64,000 nt of DNA from Dendrophyllia cribrosa (GCA_024195265.1 JAJLRJ010000008.1:41042873-41106872), one strand, 5' to 3'; counted from the first letter of the stretch, positions 42,401-54,350 are shown. Made by a program: numbers and translations. Notes: generated by a model not told the origin, from the sequence alone.

Positions 42401-45400
42401 CTCTAACAAGTGAACCACCAGCATTTGCAGCGATATCAGATCACGAACTTAAGGTTCAAATGAGTGACGCCAATGGACAATGGACATGTATTGAATCTAA
42501 GAATTATGAAGAAAAGGTAAGCTAAAAAATCCCAAAGCCTGCAAAAATATCCATGTTAATTTTCTCAAGCTTCAAGCTGTTCAGAATGTTAGGGGCAGCA
42601 AGTTGTCTTTCAAAAAATACTGGTCTTGCAAATATAAGTAAAATTTCACAGGTCTCACAGTTCTTGTTTTTTCAGCTGTTCTTGATAACTTGGAGTTTTT
42701 CCTGATTTGGAATGTTGGTTTCGGTTTTGTAAAAACACCCTGGATGGGGTGCTAGTCCATCACAGGTTTATCTGGGTGGAGAGAGACCATGTGGAATAAA
42801 GTTTCTTGTCTAAGGAAACAACGCGAAGGCCGAGGCCTTCAGATCTGAAGCTTAACACTCTTAAACCTCTGCACCAATGCACCTCTACAAATATCTTACA
42901 GGAATTATATTTGACTTTTTAATGAAAAATGCCATTTTGTTTCAAAATTTAATATTTAGTTTTTAAAACTCACATGGTAATTAATTTATGTACAGATTGG
43001 TCATGCCATGTTTATTCCTAGCAGTGGCTCATGTTTATCAACTGAACATGTTGCTATAGCAACTCAAGATACTGCGTCAGTCCTTGTACCTGGTAAAGGC
43101 CTTCTGTTTACATTGGATCATGTGATTGGTGGAAAACTAAGCTGTATGGACTGTACCGCTGACCGCCTTGCTCTTGGAGTCGGCTCATATGGATATGGAA
43201 CACTTGGAAACAAGGTACATCTTATTGCTGCGGAACGAGCGTAGCGAGTGAGCAGCAACATAATAAGGATTTAAGAGAAATATATGAGAAAAAAATATAA
43301 GCTAGGAAAAATCTCGATTAGATCGCTTTTCACCAGAATTCACTGCGCCACGCACACATTTTGGGCCAGAATTCACTGCGCCACGCACACATTTTGGGCC
43401 AGAATTCACTGCGCCACGAACAATAGCCTCGCTTGCTGCTTCAAGCTGTTGGCTGCGAGATTTGTAATATTTTGGTCCAACATGTGCCAGTCGTAATCGG
43501 AACTGAAGTGTCGAAGACTACCGCGAGTTGAGCGAGGACTGTGAGGCATGGTGATAGGACCGTTGGATAGCAAAGATTTTCGAAGATTGTACGGAATAAA
43601 ATCACTCCGACAGCGGTCGATGAGACTGAGCTGAGCGCGTGGGGACGCGAAACCTGAGCTGAGCGCGTGGAGACGCGAACACGATACGGCTAGCTAGTAA
43701 CGCAATATATTCATTATCAATAATTAAGTTAAACCTAAATTTTCACACCTTCCTCGTGGTGAACGCGTCCTTTGCTCAACAATATTCTACAGACATTGCA
43801 AGAACTTAATGCGTGAATTACAAAACAAAATTAGTCTTATCAGCTGGAGTTTTCGTCGATTCATCCCGGTTACATTTGCTTTGCTTCCCCTCAAAAAACG
43901 AAAGAGAAAATTCTGTAATACCAGCGAGGCGATAAAACAGCATTATTACAACAAATTTACCGCAGCAATTACTATCTTTTGGATACACTAGTTATAAAAA
44001 ATTAACGCTCCACGAAATAAATGCGAATTTCGAAAATTCTCGTTAACTAAAGTCGCGTTAATTTCCGCGACATTAATTTCTGTTACATTGACCTAATATT
44101 CGGGATGTTGTTTCTTTCCACCGGGCAACCACTGACATAGGTATCTTAAGCCGAACTTCTTATCGTCTTATCTGAAATAACTTCTTCAGTGAAATTGGCA
44201 CCTTCTTCCAAAGCATACCACCCCAAGGGGACTCCCAAGTAAAAATGACGGGGTGCTCGTACCTTTAAGGGGTCAAAATTTGTAGATTTGTAGCGCTTAT
44301 GGTGCTACAGCCTAAAATGGACACCGTTAGAATTATCGCGGTATCTCTGACTCACCTTACTATAATCAAAGTAGCAACTAAGATGAACTGATCCAGGGCG
44401 CAGGAAAACTAATGCAACACAATTCATTCCCAATGACGCACAGAAGTTTACTTATGAAATGACAACTTTTTAAAAATATATATATAAGCTATGATGTGAA
44501 TGGGGAATCCTGCCATACGACCCGAAAAAAAGCTTAGTCATTTTCTTATAAAATCAACCAACCTACACGTTAAGGACTGGGTCGCACTAGCGACGTAATC
44601 GGAAGCGGAGTCGGAAACGTAGGCAGCCTTACGTTCTAGTGTAAATATAAAAAAACGGAGTCGCAATCGGAATCGGAATGATTAAAAGGTTTCCTTTTTC
44701 TTCCGATTCCGCTTCTGTTTCCGTCGTTTTTATTGCCACTAGATCGTAACTTTCTTGCGATTCCGATACCGCTCACGTCACTTTGCATCGCCAATGGAAC
44801 CAGCCCTAATGCGACCAACCACCTTTTGGAGTCTCCGAACATTGTTTTCTTTATCCATTTACTTCGATAATATGACAACCATCTAGGGTGGCTATGTTAA
44901 GGCGGGATGTTTCACATTTCATCTTTTTCACATTTTATTCTTTTTTCTCCACGCGATAGTTACAGTACATTCGAGTATATAAATTATACAATTAAACGTT
45001 ATACAGCTAAAGCGTTAATTTCTCTTATATTAGTCCCTTATTTATCCTTATCGTACTTATGGTTGTACACTCTTTGGGAAAACAATTATGACTCCCCTGG
45101 CCTCTTTCATTATATATACCATAAAAGTGCAAAGATACCCCCGATGACTTTCTGGAGTCACGAAAATTAAATACCACCAGAAAATACGTCCTTCCGCCAA
45201 ATGAAGCTATACGGCATTTTCATTAATTCCCTTCTTTCTAGATTTATTGGTAGTCATGAATTGCTTTGATTATTTTGTTTATTTTTCTTACGTTTTGCTT
45301 CTTTCAGGGGTCGTTACTTAGAAACTGATAGCCTGCACAATAGGCGCTTTTGTGGTGCGCAAGCGCGGAGCTTTGTTTGTTTAATTCTTCCTTGTCTTGT

Positions 45401-45992
45401 CTTTTCTCTCTTCCCTAAGGTGCGTCTCTACAACTTGGAAACCGCTAAAATGTTATCCATATTAGGGGGTCATTACCGCGAGATCACGTGCCTTGATCTA
45501 GCCAATTGCCCGCCGCATTGCCTCGTAACCGGCAGCTATGATTGCAGGGTACGGGTGTTTGACCTGCGCAGTGAAAAGATCACGCTATCGTTTCACTTGG
45601 GACACAAACGATCCGTCACTGCTGTGCAAATGGACGACTGGAAAGTGGTCAGCGGTGCAGAGGATGGGACATTGGGGGTCTGGGACCAACGGATGACGTC
45701 AACTTTGTGGATGACGCATGCGCGGCATCCTGTTAGACTCTGTAAATTTGATGGCTCCCGGATGTTCACGGCTAACATCCCATTGGACAAAACACCACGT
45801 GAGAATCTGTGGTATGCGGACGATTTGATCTTTCATCGGAGGCATCGAGGAATTATGCGTTTGTTTGATTTTTCGGCGAAAAATTCCACCGAAGGAATCC
45901 CGGAAATTTGCTCCTCAAGTTATGACGATACCTCGGGTTATAATTATAATATTAAACTTAGTGTTCCATACGACAGCATAGATGAGATGTAA
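39466..45992 (+). CDS. FBXW8: FBXW8, F-box/WD40 adaptor of a cullin ubiquitin ligase (5 coding exons)
   Basis: FBXW8 binds SKP1 through its F-box and recruits substrates to the CUL7 (and CUL1) ligases. Exons: 39466-40216, 41341-41544, 42299-42516, 42996-43214, 45420-45992; the joined frame is 1965 nt, 654 codons plus stop (human about 598 aa). The F-box lies at about residues 152-200 (DLSLPREVGVQIFSHLEF, then CAQVSKSWKVLAEDELIWYR). Exons 2-5 encode WD40-like blades, e.g. GAVVIWEG, GDVYTWHT, VRLYNLETAKML, RVRVFDLRS and GTLGVWDQRM. The conserved tail has TANIPLDK, HRRHRGIMRLFDF and a Ser/Cys-rich end as in FBXW8, which decides this family over other F-box/WD proteins. The exon 3 acceptor was chosen because two nearby alternatives read into stops. 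The exon 1 frame runs open into intron 1 up to about 40420, but the GTAAAA donor at 40217 fits the phase of exon 2. Confidence 0.92.
41609..41627 (+). repeat. Poly-C tract
   Basis: About 19 consecutive C in FBXW8 intron 2. Confidence 0.85.
42735..42890 (-). mobile_element. SINE copy, antisense fragment
   Basis: On the minus strand it matches the body of the SINE at 34195-34490 (CCTTAGACAAGAAACTTTAT, then ACTAGCACCCCATCCAGGG). Lies in FBXW8 intron 3. Confidence 0.65.
43335..43425 (+). repeat. 33-bp tandem repeat, three units
   Basis: CCAGAATTCACTGCGCCACG plus CACACATTTTGGG, repeated nearly perfectly three times in FBXW8 intron 4. Confidence 0.9.
43995..44090 (+). mobile_element. Fragment of the GCGTTAATTT element family
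   Basis: AAATTAACGCTCCACGAAAT and AAAGTCGCGTTAATTTCCGC match the interior of 30760-31277. Confidence 0.65.
44579..44817. mobile_element. MITE with GGTCGCA(C/T)TAG ends
   Basis: The left end GGTCGCACTAG and right end CTAATGCGACC are inverted. The interior has many ATCGGAA/TTCCGAT motifs in both orientations. A looser relative rich in the same motif lies at about 46820-47165. FBXW8 intron 4. Confidence 0.65.
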
Positions 45993-46545
45993 AAATTTCT
46001 GAGATAGGCAAATACAATGTACCTGCAGTTTATTGTATGTTATTGTTCATTTTTTGGCTGGTTAGGTCTCTATACCTTTAGCAGCATTATCGTTTGCGGT
46101 CCTTTGCAGATTTCACTTTCAATTTATAAACCTCGGCATTTGTCCTGACTGTCCACTCACATTACCCTTTCGAAAACTCTTTGTAGGATCCAAGCCATTC
46201 CTCGCCATTTTGTTTTCCATTTTCAATTGTTTTTGTCTTTTTTAGTTTCGCATCGCCAATTTTTACTTTTTGCTAAAACAATGGTGCCCAGTCTTTCAAA
46301 AGGCAAATGAATTGTGGGAAAATCTGGTGGAATTATATAATCATGGAAGAGGAATTATGAAATTTAATTCCAAGAGGAGTCGAGGCGCCTATATTACCAA
46401 AACAGAAAAACTGACAAGGGTCTCTCTCTGACCTGACGAGAGCCGTTGCGAGACAAGTTGCGGATTGCGGGTGTGACGCCCCTCTTCGCAACTTGTCTCG
46501 CAACGAAAAATTGCGTTGCGAGTTGTAGACACAGTTGCTACTTCC
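45993..46545. other. FBXW8 3' flank
   Basis: Probable 3' UTR and downstream DNA. No clear AATAAA hexamer follows the stop closely. A palindrome GTTGCGAGACAAGTTGCG ... CGCAACTTGTCTCGCAAC lies at 46445-46505. Confidence 0.45.
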
Positions 46546-46612
46546 TCCCGTCACGCACATCACGCTACCGTCACGCACATTACGCTACCGTCACGCACAT
46601 CACGCTCTCAAC
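46545..46612 (+). repeat. 20-bp tandem repeat, three units
   Basis: CGTCACGCACATCACGCTAC and variants repeated three times. Confidence 0.85.
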
Positions 46613-47165
46613 AAAGTTGTCCTTTGCCTTTTCCTTTTCATTTCAATTTCTTTCTTGAGTTACGTTCTTAAATGAACAACATTAAAACCGCTATCGATTA
46701 ACTTGCGACACGTGTTCTTATCCCCCAATAGTCTTATCAGCGTTGTAAGTTGCAGGAAACAAACTGCCTCGTGTAACACAGGCGGCCTAAGCAAACTTAT
46801 CTGATAGTGAGCTTAGGCAGCCTGTGCGTGTAACAGAGTCGGAGACGTAATCAGAAGCGTATCTAGTGAAAATCAAACAACGGAGTGGTGAGCAAAGTTT
46901 ACGATTGTGCTTACGATAACGTACTCGTAGGGCCTGGGAATGGGCATTGTGATTGGTTAATTCGCTTCTGCTTGCGACTCCCAAAATCTAGTTTTCACAA
47001 GAACGTAATCAACAGAGTCATAAGCACAATAGGAAGAAAATGGAAACCATCAGATTCTTGCAACTCCGATTCCGTCGGGCTTTTGACTTCTTTGTTTGAT
47101 TTTCACTGGTCGTAACCGCTCTTACGAAACCAATTACGACTTCGACTCCGCTTGACTCCGTCACT

Positions 47166-48049
47166 AGTAAAAACCAGCCTTTACCGCGCGCGCACACTAC
47201 CATGCCACATAGTGTACGTCCTGCTTGAGCCAAAGTTGATCATGACCCCTATTTTTTCACTTTGCGCATAACACCGCGCCCAACGAGCGATCTCGAGCGA
47301 GAACTGCAGTACACGCGTGTAGCATACGAGTTTTCGCGCACTCGCTAAAGGTTTGCTTGTCGCTTGCGAAAGTATATTCTTGAGCGAAAAGAGAAACAAC
47401 ACATGGTCTTCTCCACTGATTTAATCTGTGGAAAGAAACGACGTATGGCGACCAAACTGTTTTGTCAAATGAATGTTACAATGTAGCTGTAATACTAGAA
47501 GATAAAATGTTTTTTCCTGTTTTCGCACGACATTTCATCAAGTAATTATAACCGAGTGATCTAAAGTGCATTTTTATCGTGTATCTTGTCATCATATCGA
47601 GTGTCATTACCTTTTGGTCAACACCAATATTGAACACACGCTGCTTCTCAATCAACGCGGCTTAATGGAATGTTAATCGCGTGCAAACACCCAGGTTTCG
47701 CGTGCCACCGAATATTTGCGGAACTATAATGTTTGATCGAAATCAAGTTATCAAGATAAACCTGAGCACGTTGAGACGAACGGATATTAAACAGTACACT
47801 ATATGAAATCCGGCACTAAAGGAGATCAATATGAGCTGATAAACCCCACTCAAATCCGGCCACTGTACTGAAAGAGGAAGAACAGACCTAAGTGTTCACG
47901 TTTTAGAGGTGTCCGTTACTCAAAATTTTGGGTGCAGGTGTGTGGGCCACTCCCTGTAACTCCTACACTGTGATTTTCCCTACCCATAAAACGTTCCCCA
48001 TTTTTCAAGCCCGTACCTATTTCAAGAACACCCAATGAATCATTTCGGT
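47166..48049. other. Intergenic, no gene recognised
   Basis: CpG-containing but stop-rich sequence. No coding exon, TIR or tandem array seen. Confidence 0.4.
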
Positions 48050-49010
48050 GGCAACAACAACAACAACAACAACAACTTTATTTTTCTACCCATACAATCA
48101 AAAGAAAGAAATTTACATGAAATGAAATTTAATAGCAAAAAAGGTTATTGGCTTTCTAAAATAACTAGAGAGTTAAGGCGGGAGTTAGCCTAAACGCCAC
48201 TTTTCCGCCACTTGACATGGCTTTAATGGAAATATCTCGTTCACGTTTCAAGCAATCCAAAACCTCTATGCTTAAAACATAAACCTATGTTATGGGGTGT
48301 TTTGTAAATTTTTGGGTGATTTTTGGGTATGTTTGGGAGGAAATAGTTTTTCTCAAAGGATTGGTAAAATTTAGAGAAATAAGAAATGTTGAAGATTTAG
48401 TGAAGTTTTAAAATTAGAATTTGTAGTTAATAATTAATAGACGGATACCAAGTTAGTCCACTAGCAACCTGGGGTGCTCTTGCGTGGGTATCGACTGTCT
48501 GTTGGTGTTCCAAAACTCATTTTCTTTCTCCTATCCCTTCTTAAAACCTCTTAAAATTTCATTAAAATTCAGGTAGACTCCCGCCTTAAGGAGACTAGGA
48601 AGCCAAATTACATGAGCTAAACTACAATACTAGGGTCGGAAGACACAAAAACAAAATGGACAAGACACAACACAATCACGCGCTATTATCCCATCTAAGA
48701 AAAAAGGAAGTAAATCAAGCTTAAAGCAGCAAAAAAATCATGCAAAGCAAAAACTACTAATTCATTAGAGAAGTATGAAAGAAATCAGAAAATGAATAAG
48801 TCAGGCTTAAAAGCAGCAAATAAATCGTAGAAAATAAAAGCACAAAAAACTACTATTTACCTTAGCGAAGTAAGAAAAAAAAGAGAAAATAAAGCAGCAT
48901 TAATATTTGCTTAGCAATTCTTTCCTTGATTTTCTTTAAATTTCCTAAAAGAGGTTGACTTCGTATTTTTCCCAAGGGAATTCCATACTTTTGGTCCCCG
49001 AAAGCGAATA
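48049..49010 (-). mobile_element. Probable retroelement remnant with (CAA)n start
   Basis: (CAA)n followed by CTTTATTTTTCTACCC, i.e. on the minus strand an A/T-rich 3' end running into (GTT)n. The A-rich zone to about 48950 is non-coding. Boundaries are uncertain; a second piece may be inserted at 48175-48600. Confidence 0.35.
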
Positions 49011-49090
49011 TTAAGGTGGTTCCATATAGTTTTTTGGCACGCGAGTCATGGGGGCAAAAACGGAGTGAGCGGGAGTTTGATTATTTTGAT

Positions 49091-49098
49091 GACGTCAC
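49091..49098. promoter_or_regulatory. Perfect CRE-type palindrome TGACGTCA
   Basis: Full CREB/ATF consensus, 13 bp before the hairpin ACTGCCGGGCA...TGCCCGGCAGT. No established gene lies directly downstream, so its role is unknown. Confidence 0.3.
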
Positions 49099-49498
49099 GA
49101 AAATAGATCACTGCCGGGCATTTAGTCTATTTGAGGCCGTGCCCGGCAGTCTGTGCAGAAATTTTCTAAGTGTCAAGAACATAGCGATCTTATAGTATGC
49201 CCAAGCTTGGACGGTCAGCAAGTACGGTTGGACGAGCACTAGGGATCTGGGTCGAAGTGTTATGCGCATGACTACTTTTCCTTCGTGCAGTCCAGTGTTC
49301 TCGTGCAGTTCTACGACGGTGGTTTCGTGTTGCGAAGACTTCTTAGGTAATTATTTCTTTTTTATTTGAATTTTAACCGTATTTTAGCTTAAGGAAGTCG
49401 AAAATGGTTAAGCTGTCCTCTCTTGAAATAAGATTTTGTGAATTTTAAATTTAATTAATAAGATGTTTCGCACATTGCCTTTCTCAGTGACAGAATTA

Positions 49499-50035
49499 AT
49501 GGCGCCATCTTCATCATCTCTGTGAGTAAACACATTTTCAACTTATGTTTAAATATTAATTTGTGTATAATAACAGTCTTACTTATCCTTGGTCTCTTAC
49601 CTACTCTGTTTTTAAGTTTTTATCGTTTTAGTTTGCTCCTTCTGCCCTCTGTATCGCTTTTGTTTTGTTTTTTTTTTGTTGGCGAAGTCATTTAGTAATT
49701 TAACATTAGAATGATTTGTCGTTCTAGCGCTGCCGATTATTCTGAGTCTGAGAAACAAGTGAGCACAGAATATATAATGTATTATTATTAGTTTTAGTTC
49801 GTTTTTTGCTTATCGGTACTATGCACATTCTGTTAAGTTCAGGATACATTTTCGAAAACGTTTTCTAACAGTTCATAAAAGTAGTTTGTTTGTTTATCAA
49901 ATTTGCTGTTAGCGGCACCAAGCGCCACCGTTCCCGCCAAAAGTGTTCGTAGTCGACCCAGTCCTCAAGCATGCTCTCAAAGATACGTCCAACCGTAGCT
50001 CTTTAACCGTAGTCTTCTATCTTTGTACTTATTGA
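49499..50035 (+). CDS. Speculative spliced small ORF (58 residues)
   Basis: Three GT-AG-bounded pieces join in frame: 49499-49521 (ATG to a GTGAGT donor), 49728-49758 (acceptor TTCTAG, donor GTGAGC) and 49913-50035 (acceptor TGTTAG, ends at TGA). The first two give MAPSSSSLAADYSESEKQ. Upstream are a perfect TGACGTCA site (49091), a strong GC hairpin (49110-49150) and a possible 5' UTR exon ending at 49346 with donor GTAATT. I recognise no family. A degenerate inverted repeat (ACGGTTGGACG near 49224, CGTCCAACCGT near 49984) means the whole may be a mobile element, and short exons can be joined by chance. Confidence 0.2.
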
Positions 50036-50246
50036 CTAAGTGGGAGGGCCTTTTGGTTTCGGAGGTATAAAATTTAAAAAATTTCGTTTGGGATACAAAA
50101 TAAGGTCAGTTCGGATTTTCCTAAAGGTAAAAGCAGCCGGTAATTTCTGGAGATAAGATTCCTTTCCCTAAAATGTTCTGCAGCTGAAATATTCAGTGAA
50201 AAGAACTGAAAAACTCAAACTGTATCAGCTTTCACGTGATTTCCTT

Positions 50247-50534
50247 TAGAGCAGTTTTCAATTGAGTGTCGAAAGTAATTACACAATTGCTTTGGTTTTG
50301 CATTGCTACGCTTTGCGATTGGCTTAAAAAAACTCGCGCCACTTTCTCGACCAATCAGAAGTAAAACCAAAACCAATCGTGTCTTGCTCGCACGCGTTTT
50401 CCCGCGCTTGGCGCCGCCGACATGTAATTGCTTCGAGCTCTGATTGGTTCATTGGATTGTTTACGACTGCTGTGATTGGTCAGAGTAATTACTTTGGTTT
50501 TGGTTTTACCACACTCAATTGAAAACTGCTCTAA
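50247..50534. mobile_element. MITE TAGAGCGGTTTTCAATTGAG family, copy 2
   Basis: A near-complete copy of 10962-11247 in opposite orientation with intact inverted ends TAGAGCAGTTTTCAATTGAG and complement. Confidence 0.88.
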
Positions 50535-51199
50535 GGCACTAAAATGATATGGAAAAACAATACGTCATTCCAAGCGATTTCCTAAACATTCCTTGTTGTG
50601 TAGCACGGTCATTTTCAGATAGTCTTCGGAGACCCCCAGGGACAGTAAATCGGGCGAGGGAGAGTAGAAAAGGGCGAAAAACAAATCGGCAAAAGAATCT
50701 TTTCATCCGCCGATTTTTTTTTTCGCCCTTTTCTACTCTCACTCGCCCCGACTAACTGTCCATGGGTCTCTGCGTATGTTTTTGGAATAGAAGACAAAAC
50801 ATACCAATTTTCAGACCAAAATTGTTAAATTATTTACCTACTTTGAGGCCCAAACGGCTCTTAATCCACACGTTTTGGACGGGCTTTTGGGGCCTTGGGG
50901 TCAACTTTTGCTCACAATCTGGGTGGTATACGATCATAACATAAAACAAAGAGAAGTGTAATGTTTCATTGACATTTTTTTAGGCGATACTGAGTGTTTG
51001 GTTATGAAAGCATATTTGTGTTTATTTACAAAATTAATAACGAAAAAGTCTCCGATACTTTTACAGTTCATTTCTTTTAGCCTTTCCTCATTCATCATGT
51101 ATTTTAGTTGATTTCAACGCGATCTGATGTAAACAAAACCAAAGTAAACAAACTATCATTTTCTTTTGAATGGGGTTAGTTTCTAGAGAAACTGTGGTG

Positions 51200-52560
51200 C
51201 TGCGTCGGTGGGGGGATGAAACACGAGAATTTAGTTTTATCGACTGAGTCGATAAGGTAAATTGACCACCGTAAAAAGATTCAAATAGCTGACGTTTCGA
51301 GCGCTAGCCCTTCGTCGGAGCGAATCAAGGAATTGTGGGTAGTGTGTGGTTTTATATAGTAAGCGGTGGAGCTACGCTATTGGTGGAAATTTGGTGACGT
51401 GAAAAACAAATGTAGATTAGTTGAATGAAAAGCGTTCGTTGATTCCGTGGGGTTTGAGAGTGCCGATTTGAAAGATGATTTTTTGTTCTAGGTTTTTACG
51501 GCTTTCTGTGTTACCCTGGTGTAGGGAAAGGCCGCAGATTGTCATGTGTTGTTTAGAATGGTTAGTAAGATTAAAATGGCGCGCGACTGGTTTGGATGCG
51601 TCTTTGTCATTTTTTTCAACGTCTCGGAGATGTTCACGAAAACGGTCGCCCAGTCTCCTCCCTGTTTCGCCAATGTATATCTTTTTGCAAAAAGTACATG
51701 TAATGCAGTAGATAACATTTACGGAGGTGCATGTAAAACGATCAGTGATTTTAATAGATCGTTTGGGTCCTGTTATTTTGTCCGCGTTGTGAATGAAAGG
51801 ACAAGTGTTACATCGTGTGCGTGTGCATTTGAAAGTTCCCGGTACATCGTCAGATTTCAGTGCGCTCGTAACTAGAAAGTTGCCTATGTTTTTGTCACGT
51901 TTGAATGAAATTAGTGGGGGTTGTGAAAAAATTCTGCCAGTTTCGGGGTCGTTTTGGAGTAATTTGAAATTTTTTAAAATGATGCTTTTGACTGTGTTGT
52001 TGTGTGGGTGGAAAGTGAGGGTGAATGGAATTCTCTCGTTCTCTTCCTTCTGTGGCGTTTGTAGTGCTGACTGTCTGTCGATCTGTTGTGCACGTTGTTG
52101 GCCCGTATTAACAACAGAGTCAGGGTACCCACGTTTCTTGAAAAACTGGCACATTTCTTCTGATTTGTTGGAAAAATCAGAGTCATCACTACATAGACGT
52201 CGAAGTCTGAGAAATTGAGAATACGGAATGGCGTTTTTAACGTGCGATGGATGTGAGGATGAATGTAACAGATAACTGTGGGAATCTGTAGGTTTGTAGT
52301 GCACACTTGTGGATAAACTGTTACCGTTGATTGAAATATTAATGTCAAGAAAAGCGACTGAGGTTTCGGAAATTTCCCAGGTATATTTTAGAGCTGGATG
52401 AAAAGTATTGACAGAAGTTATGAATTGATTAAGTTCTTCTTTACTGGAAGAGGTAGCGCCAATGCAATCATCGATGTAACGGCCGTAGAGTTCGGGTTTG
52501 GTTCCGTGGTACTGATTAAATACTGATTTTATTTGCGAATACTGACATTTTACATGATAT
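51200..52560 (-). mobile_element. Penelope-like retroelement, 5'-truncated
   Basis: A minus-strand frame (51417 to about 52545 for recognisable sequence) starts inside the reverse transcriptase. It shows YHGTKPELYGRYIDDCIGAT with the catalytic YIDD, then KYTWEISETSVAFLDI, a linker, CxxC-type cysteines (CTRTRCNTCPF) and a GIY-YIG endonuclease (IYIGETGRRLGDRFREHL), ending GINERFSFN. The frame is open with no stop, so the copy is fairly young, but the N-terminal half is missing. The junction at 52500-52570 has a 22-bp direct repeat (TGTCAGTATTCGCAAATAAA). The 3' flank holds a hammerhead-like fold at 51275-51335. Penelope elements replicate by target-primed reverse transcription. Confidence 0.9.
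51275..51335 (-). ncRNA. Hammerhead-ribozyme-like fold in Penelope 3' end
   Basis: Minus strand: stem I GATTC-GCT pairs with AGC-TATTT-GAATC. The core reads CCGACGA, stem II GGGC-TAGC-GCTC, then GAAAC followed directly by GTC, so stem III is just AC/GT with no loop. This is the minimal type I hammerhead described for Penelope-like elements. The second core base is C instead of U (CUGANGA consensus), and one extra A precedes stem II, so activity is doubtful. Confidence 0.6.
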
Positions 52561-52844
52561 TTTATTTGCGAATACTGACAACGCCAATTTGCATGCAAGG
52601 GTTGCAAATTGCAAAAAGCCACTGCGTTGCTTATTTGACCTCGTGGCACCAAACACTTTGCACGCGCATGAAATTTCTAGTATGGGCATTATATTACACA
52701 GGTGGACTGCTACCTAGTCCACAGGCTCCGGCCCAGCGCGAGAAAACAGGGTGCGCGGGGCGTCGTGGGAAGGATGCAACGTTGTCTTGGTTACGGTCCG
52801 AATAGACCAAAAACTCAGTCAACCCTGTCGACACCCGTTATTAC

Positions 52845-52982
52845 GGACTCTCTCTCAGAGTGATCAACAGTGTACACCCCGTTATTTCGGACATCCCGTT
52901 ATTACGGACACACCGTTATTACGAACATCCCATTATTACGGACATCCCGTTATTACGAACAACCCCTTATTACGCATCCCAT
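52845..52982 (+). repeat. CCCGTTATTACGGACA minisatellite (17-18 bp)
   Basis: About seven copies of CCCGTTATTACGGACA(T/C) with drift. It produces a repetitive HPVITNNPLLR-like frame that is not a gene. Confidence 0.85.
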
Positions 52983-53457
52983 GTCTCGTACGTGACTTGA
53001 TATTGATTAAAATGAGCTGCTAAGATCAGAACACAGGGAAAAAGGGATATTGTTGTTACCTATGTAAATATACTTGTACACAATGTTTTCTTCAGATATA
53101 AAATCCAATATTTATATTAGATATAACATCTAATATTTCTGCGTTTACATAGAATCATTATAGTAACAAGAACAAAAGCTCTGGCGGAAAAACGGGGAAA
53201 ACACCAGAGCTTCTACCCAATTTCCACTCGGTTCTCTCCGCTTGCAGATTCTCCTTTTTCCCAATAGCCCGGCCCGGGCCCTAGATAGCTTTCTAAAGCC
53301 TGTTACTCGCAGAGCTAATATCGTACTTAACTTGACATTGATTAGAATGATAATTTGCTAACTACAAAGGGACAAAAGTTGTGTTCATATGAGCTGTATA
53401 CGGAATCAGGTAGCGGGGGAAAGGGTGATAAACACAAACATTGAGGGCGGGGTGGGT

Positions 53458-53470
53458 GGGGGGGGGGGGG
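53458..53470 (+). repeat. Poly-G tract
   Basis: 13 G following GGGCGGGGTGGGT; quadruplex-prone. Confidence 0.8.
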
Positions 53471-53769
53471 CATCCCAGTTCTTTCCTCCTTTAGCCTGTT
53501 CTCTTTTTTGCCTCCTCTCCCGCTTTTCGATCTCCCTTTCTCTCGTGATAACGCTTGCCACGTGGGTAAGAAATACGAAGATTGCACATAACCGAGATCA
53601 CTGAAGAACTACGGTCAAGGCCCTATGCTCTCTTTTTAACTGAATACGGCTTGGAAAAAAACAACAACAAACTAAATATAACAGGAGCCCTGAATAATAC
53701 TCGACCGTACTACACAACTTTCTTAATAAATTTATCGTTACACGACAATTTTTTCTTTTCTTTTTTTTT

Positions 53770-54350
53770 TTGGTGGTTCTAATGTTCGAATCTGTGGATG
53801 AAATCCTCAAACTGATGTGACCATTCAAATGAAAGCTACTGAAACGATTTGATAAAAAAGCAAGGCTGATAAACGGTACGGAAACGAGCTACTGAGCAGT
53901 ATTTTCCTGTAGTACTGTTTATTATGCTGTACAAGGTGATTTTAATTTTTAAGTTTGTCAGATTAAACCCCAAAGAGACCATTCAAATGAAAGCTACTGA
54001 ACAGTACTTTCCTGTGGTGTTGTTTATTATATTGTGCAAGGTGGTTCTAACTTTTGAGTTTGTGGATAAATCCTAAAGTGTGACCATTCAAATGAAAGCT
54101 ATTGAGCAGTACTTTCCTGTGGTGCTGTTTATTATACTGTACAAGGTGGTTTTAACTTTTGAGTCTGTGAATAAATCCTAAAGTGTGACCATTCAAATGA
54201 AAGCTACTGAGCAGTACTTTCATGTGGTGCCGTTTATTATGCTGTATAAGGTAGTTCTAACGTTTTAGTCTGTCGATGAAACCCCGCAAAGTTTGCCCAT
54301 TCAAATGATAGCTATTGCGAGTAGTACTGACTTTCCTGTGGCGCCGTTCG
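53770..54350 (+). repeat. 105-bp satellite array, five units, forward
   Basis: Units of about 105 bp with core GTGTGACCATTCAAATGAAA and GAGCAGTACTTTCCTGTGGT. The same sequence lies in reverse orientation at 56510-57330, and the core is shared with the 88-bp units at 35.3-36.0 kb. Confidence 0.9.

Noticed and set aside
51793..52218. Plus-strand ORF of 141 residues
   Set aside because: Antisense to the Penelope-like ORF.
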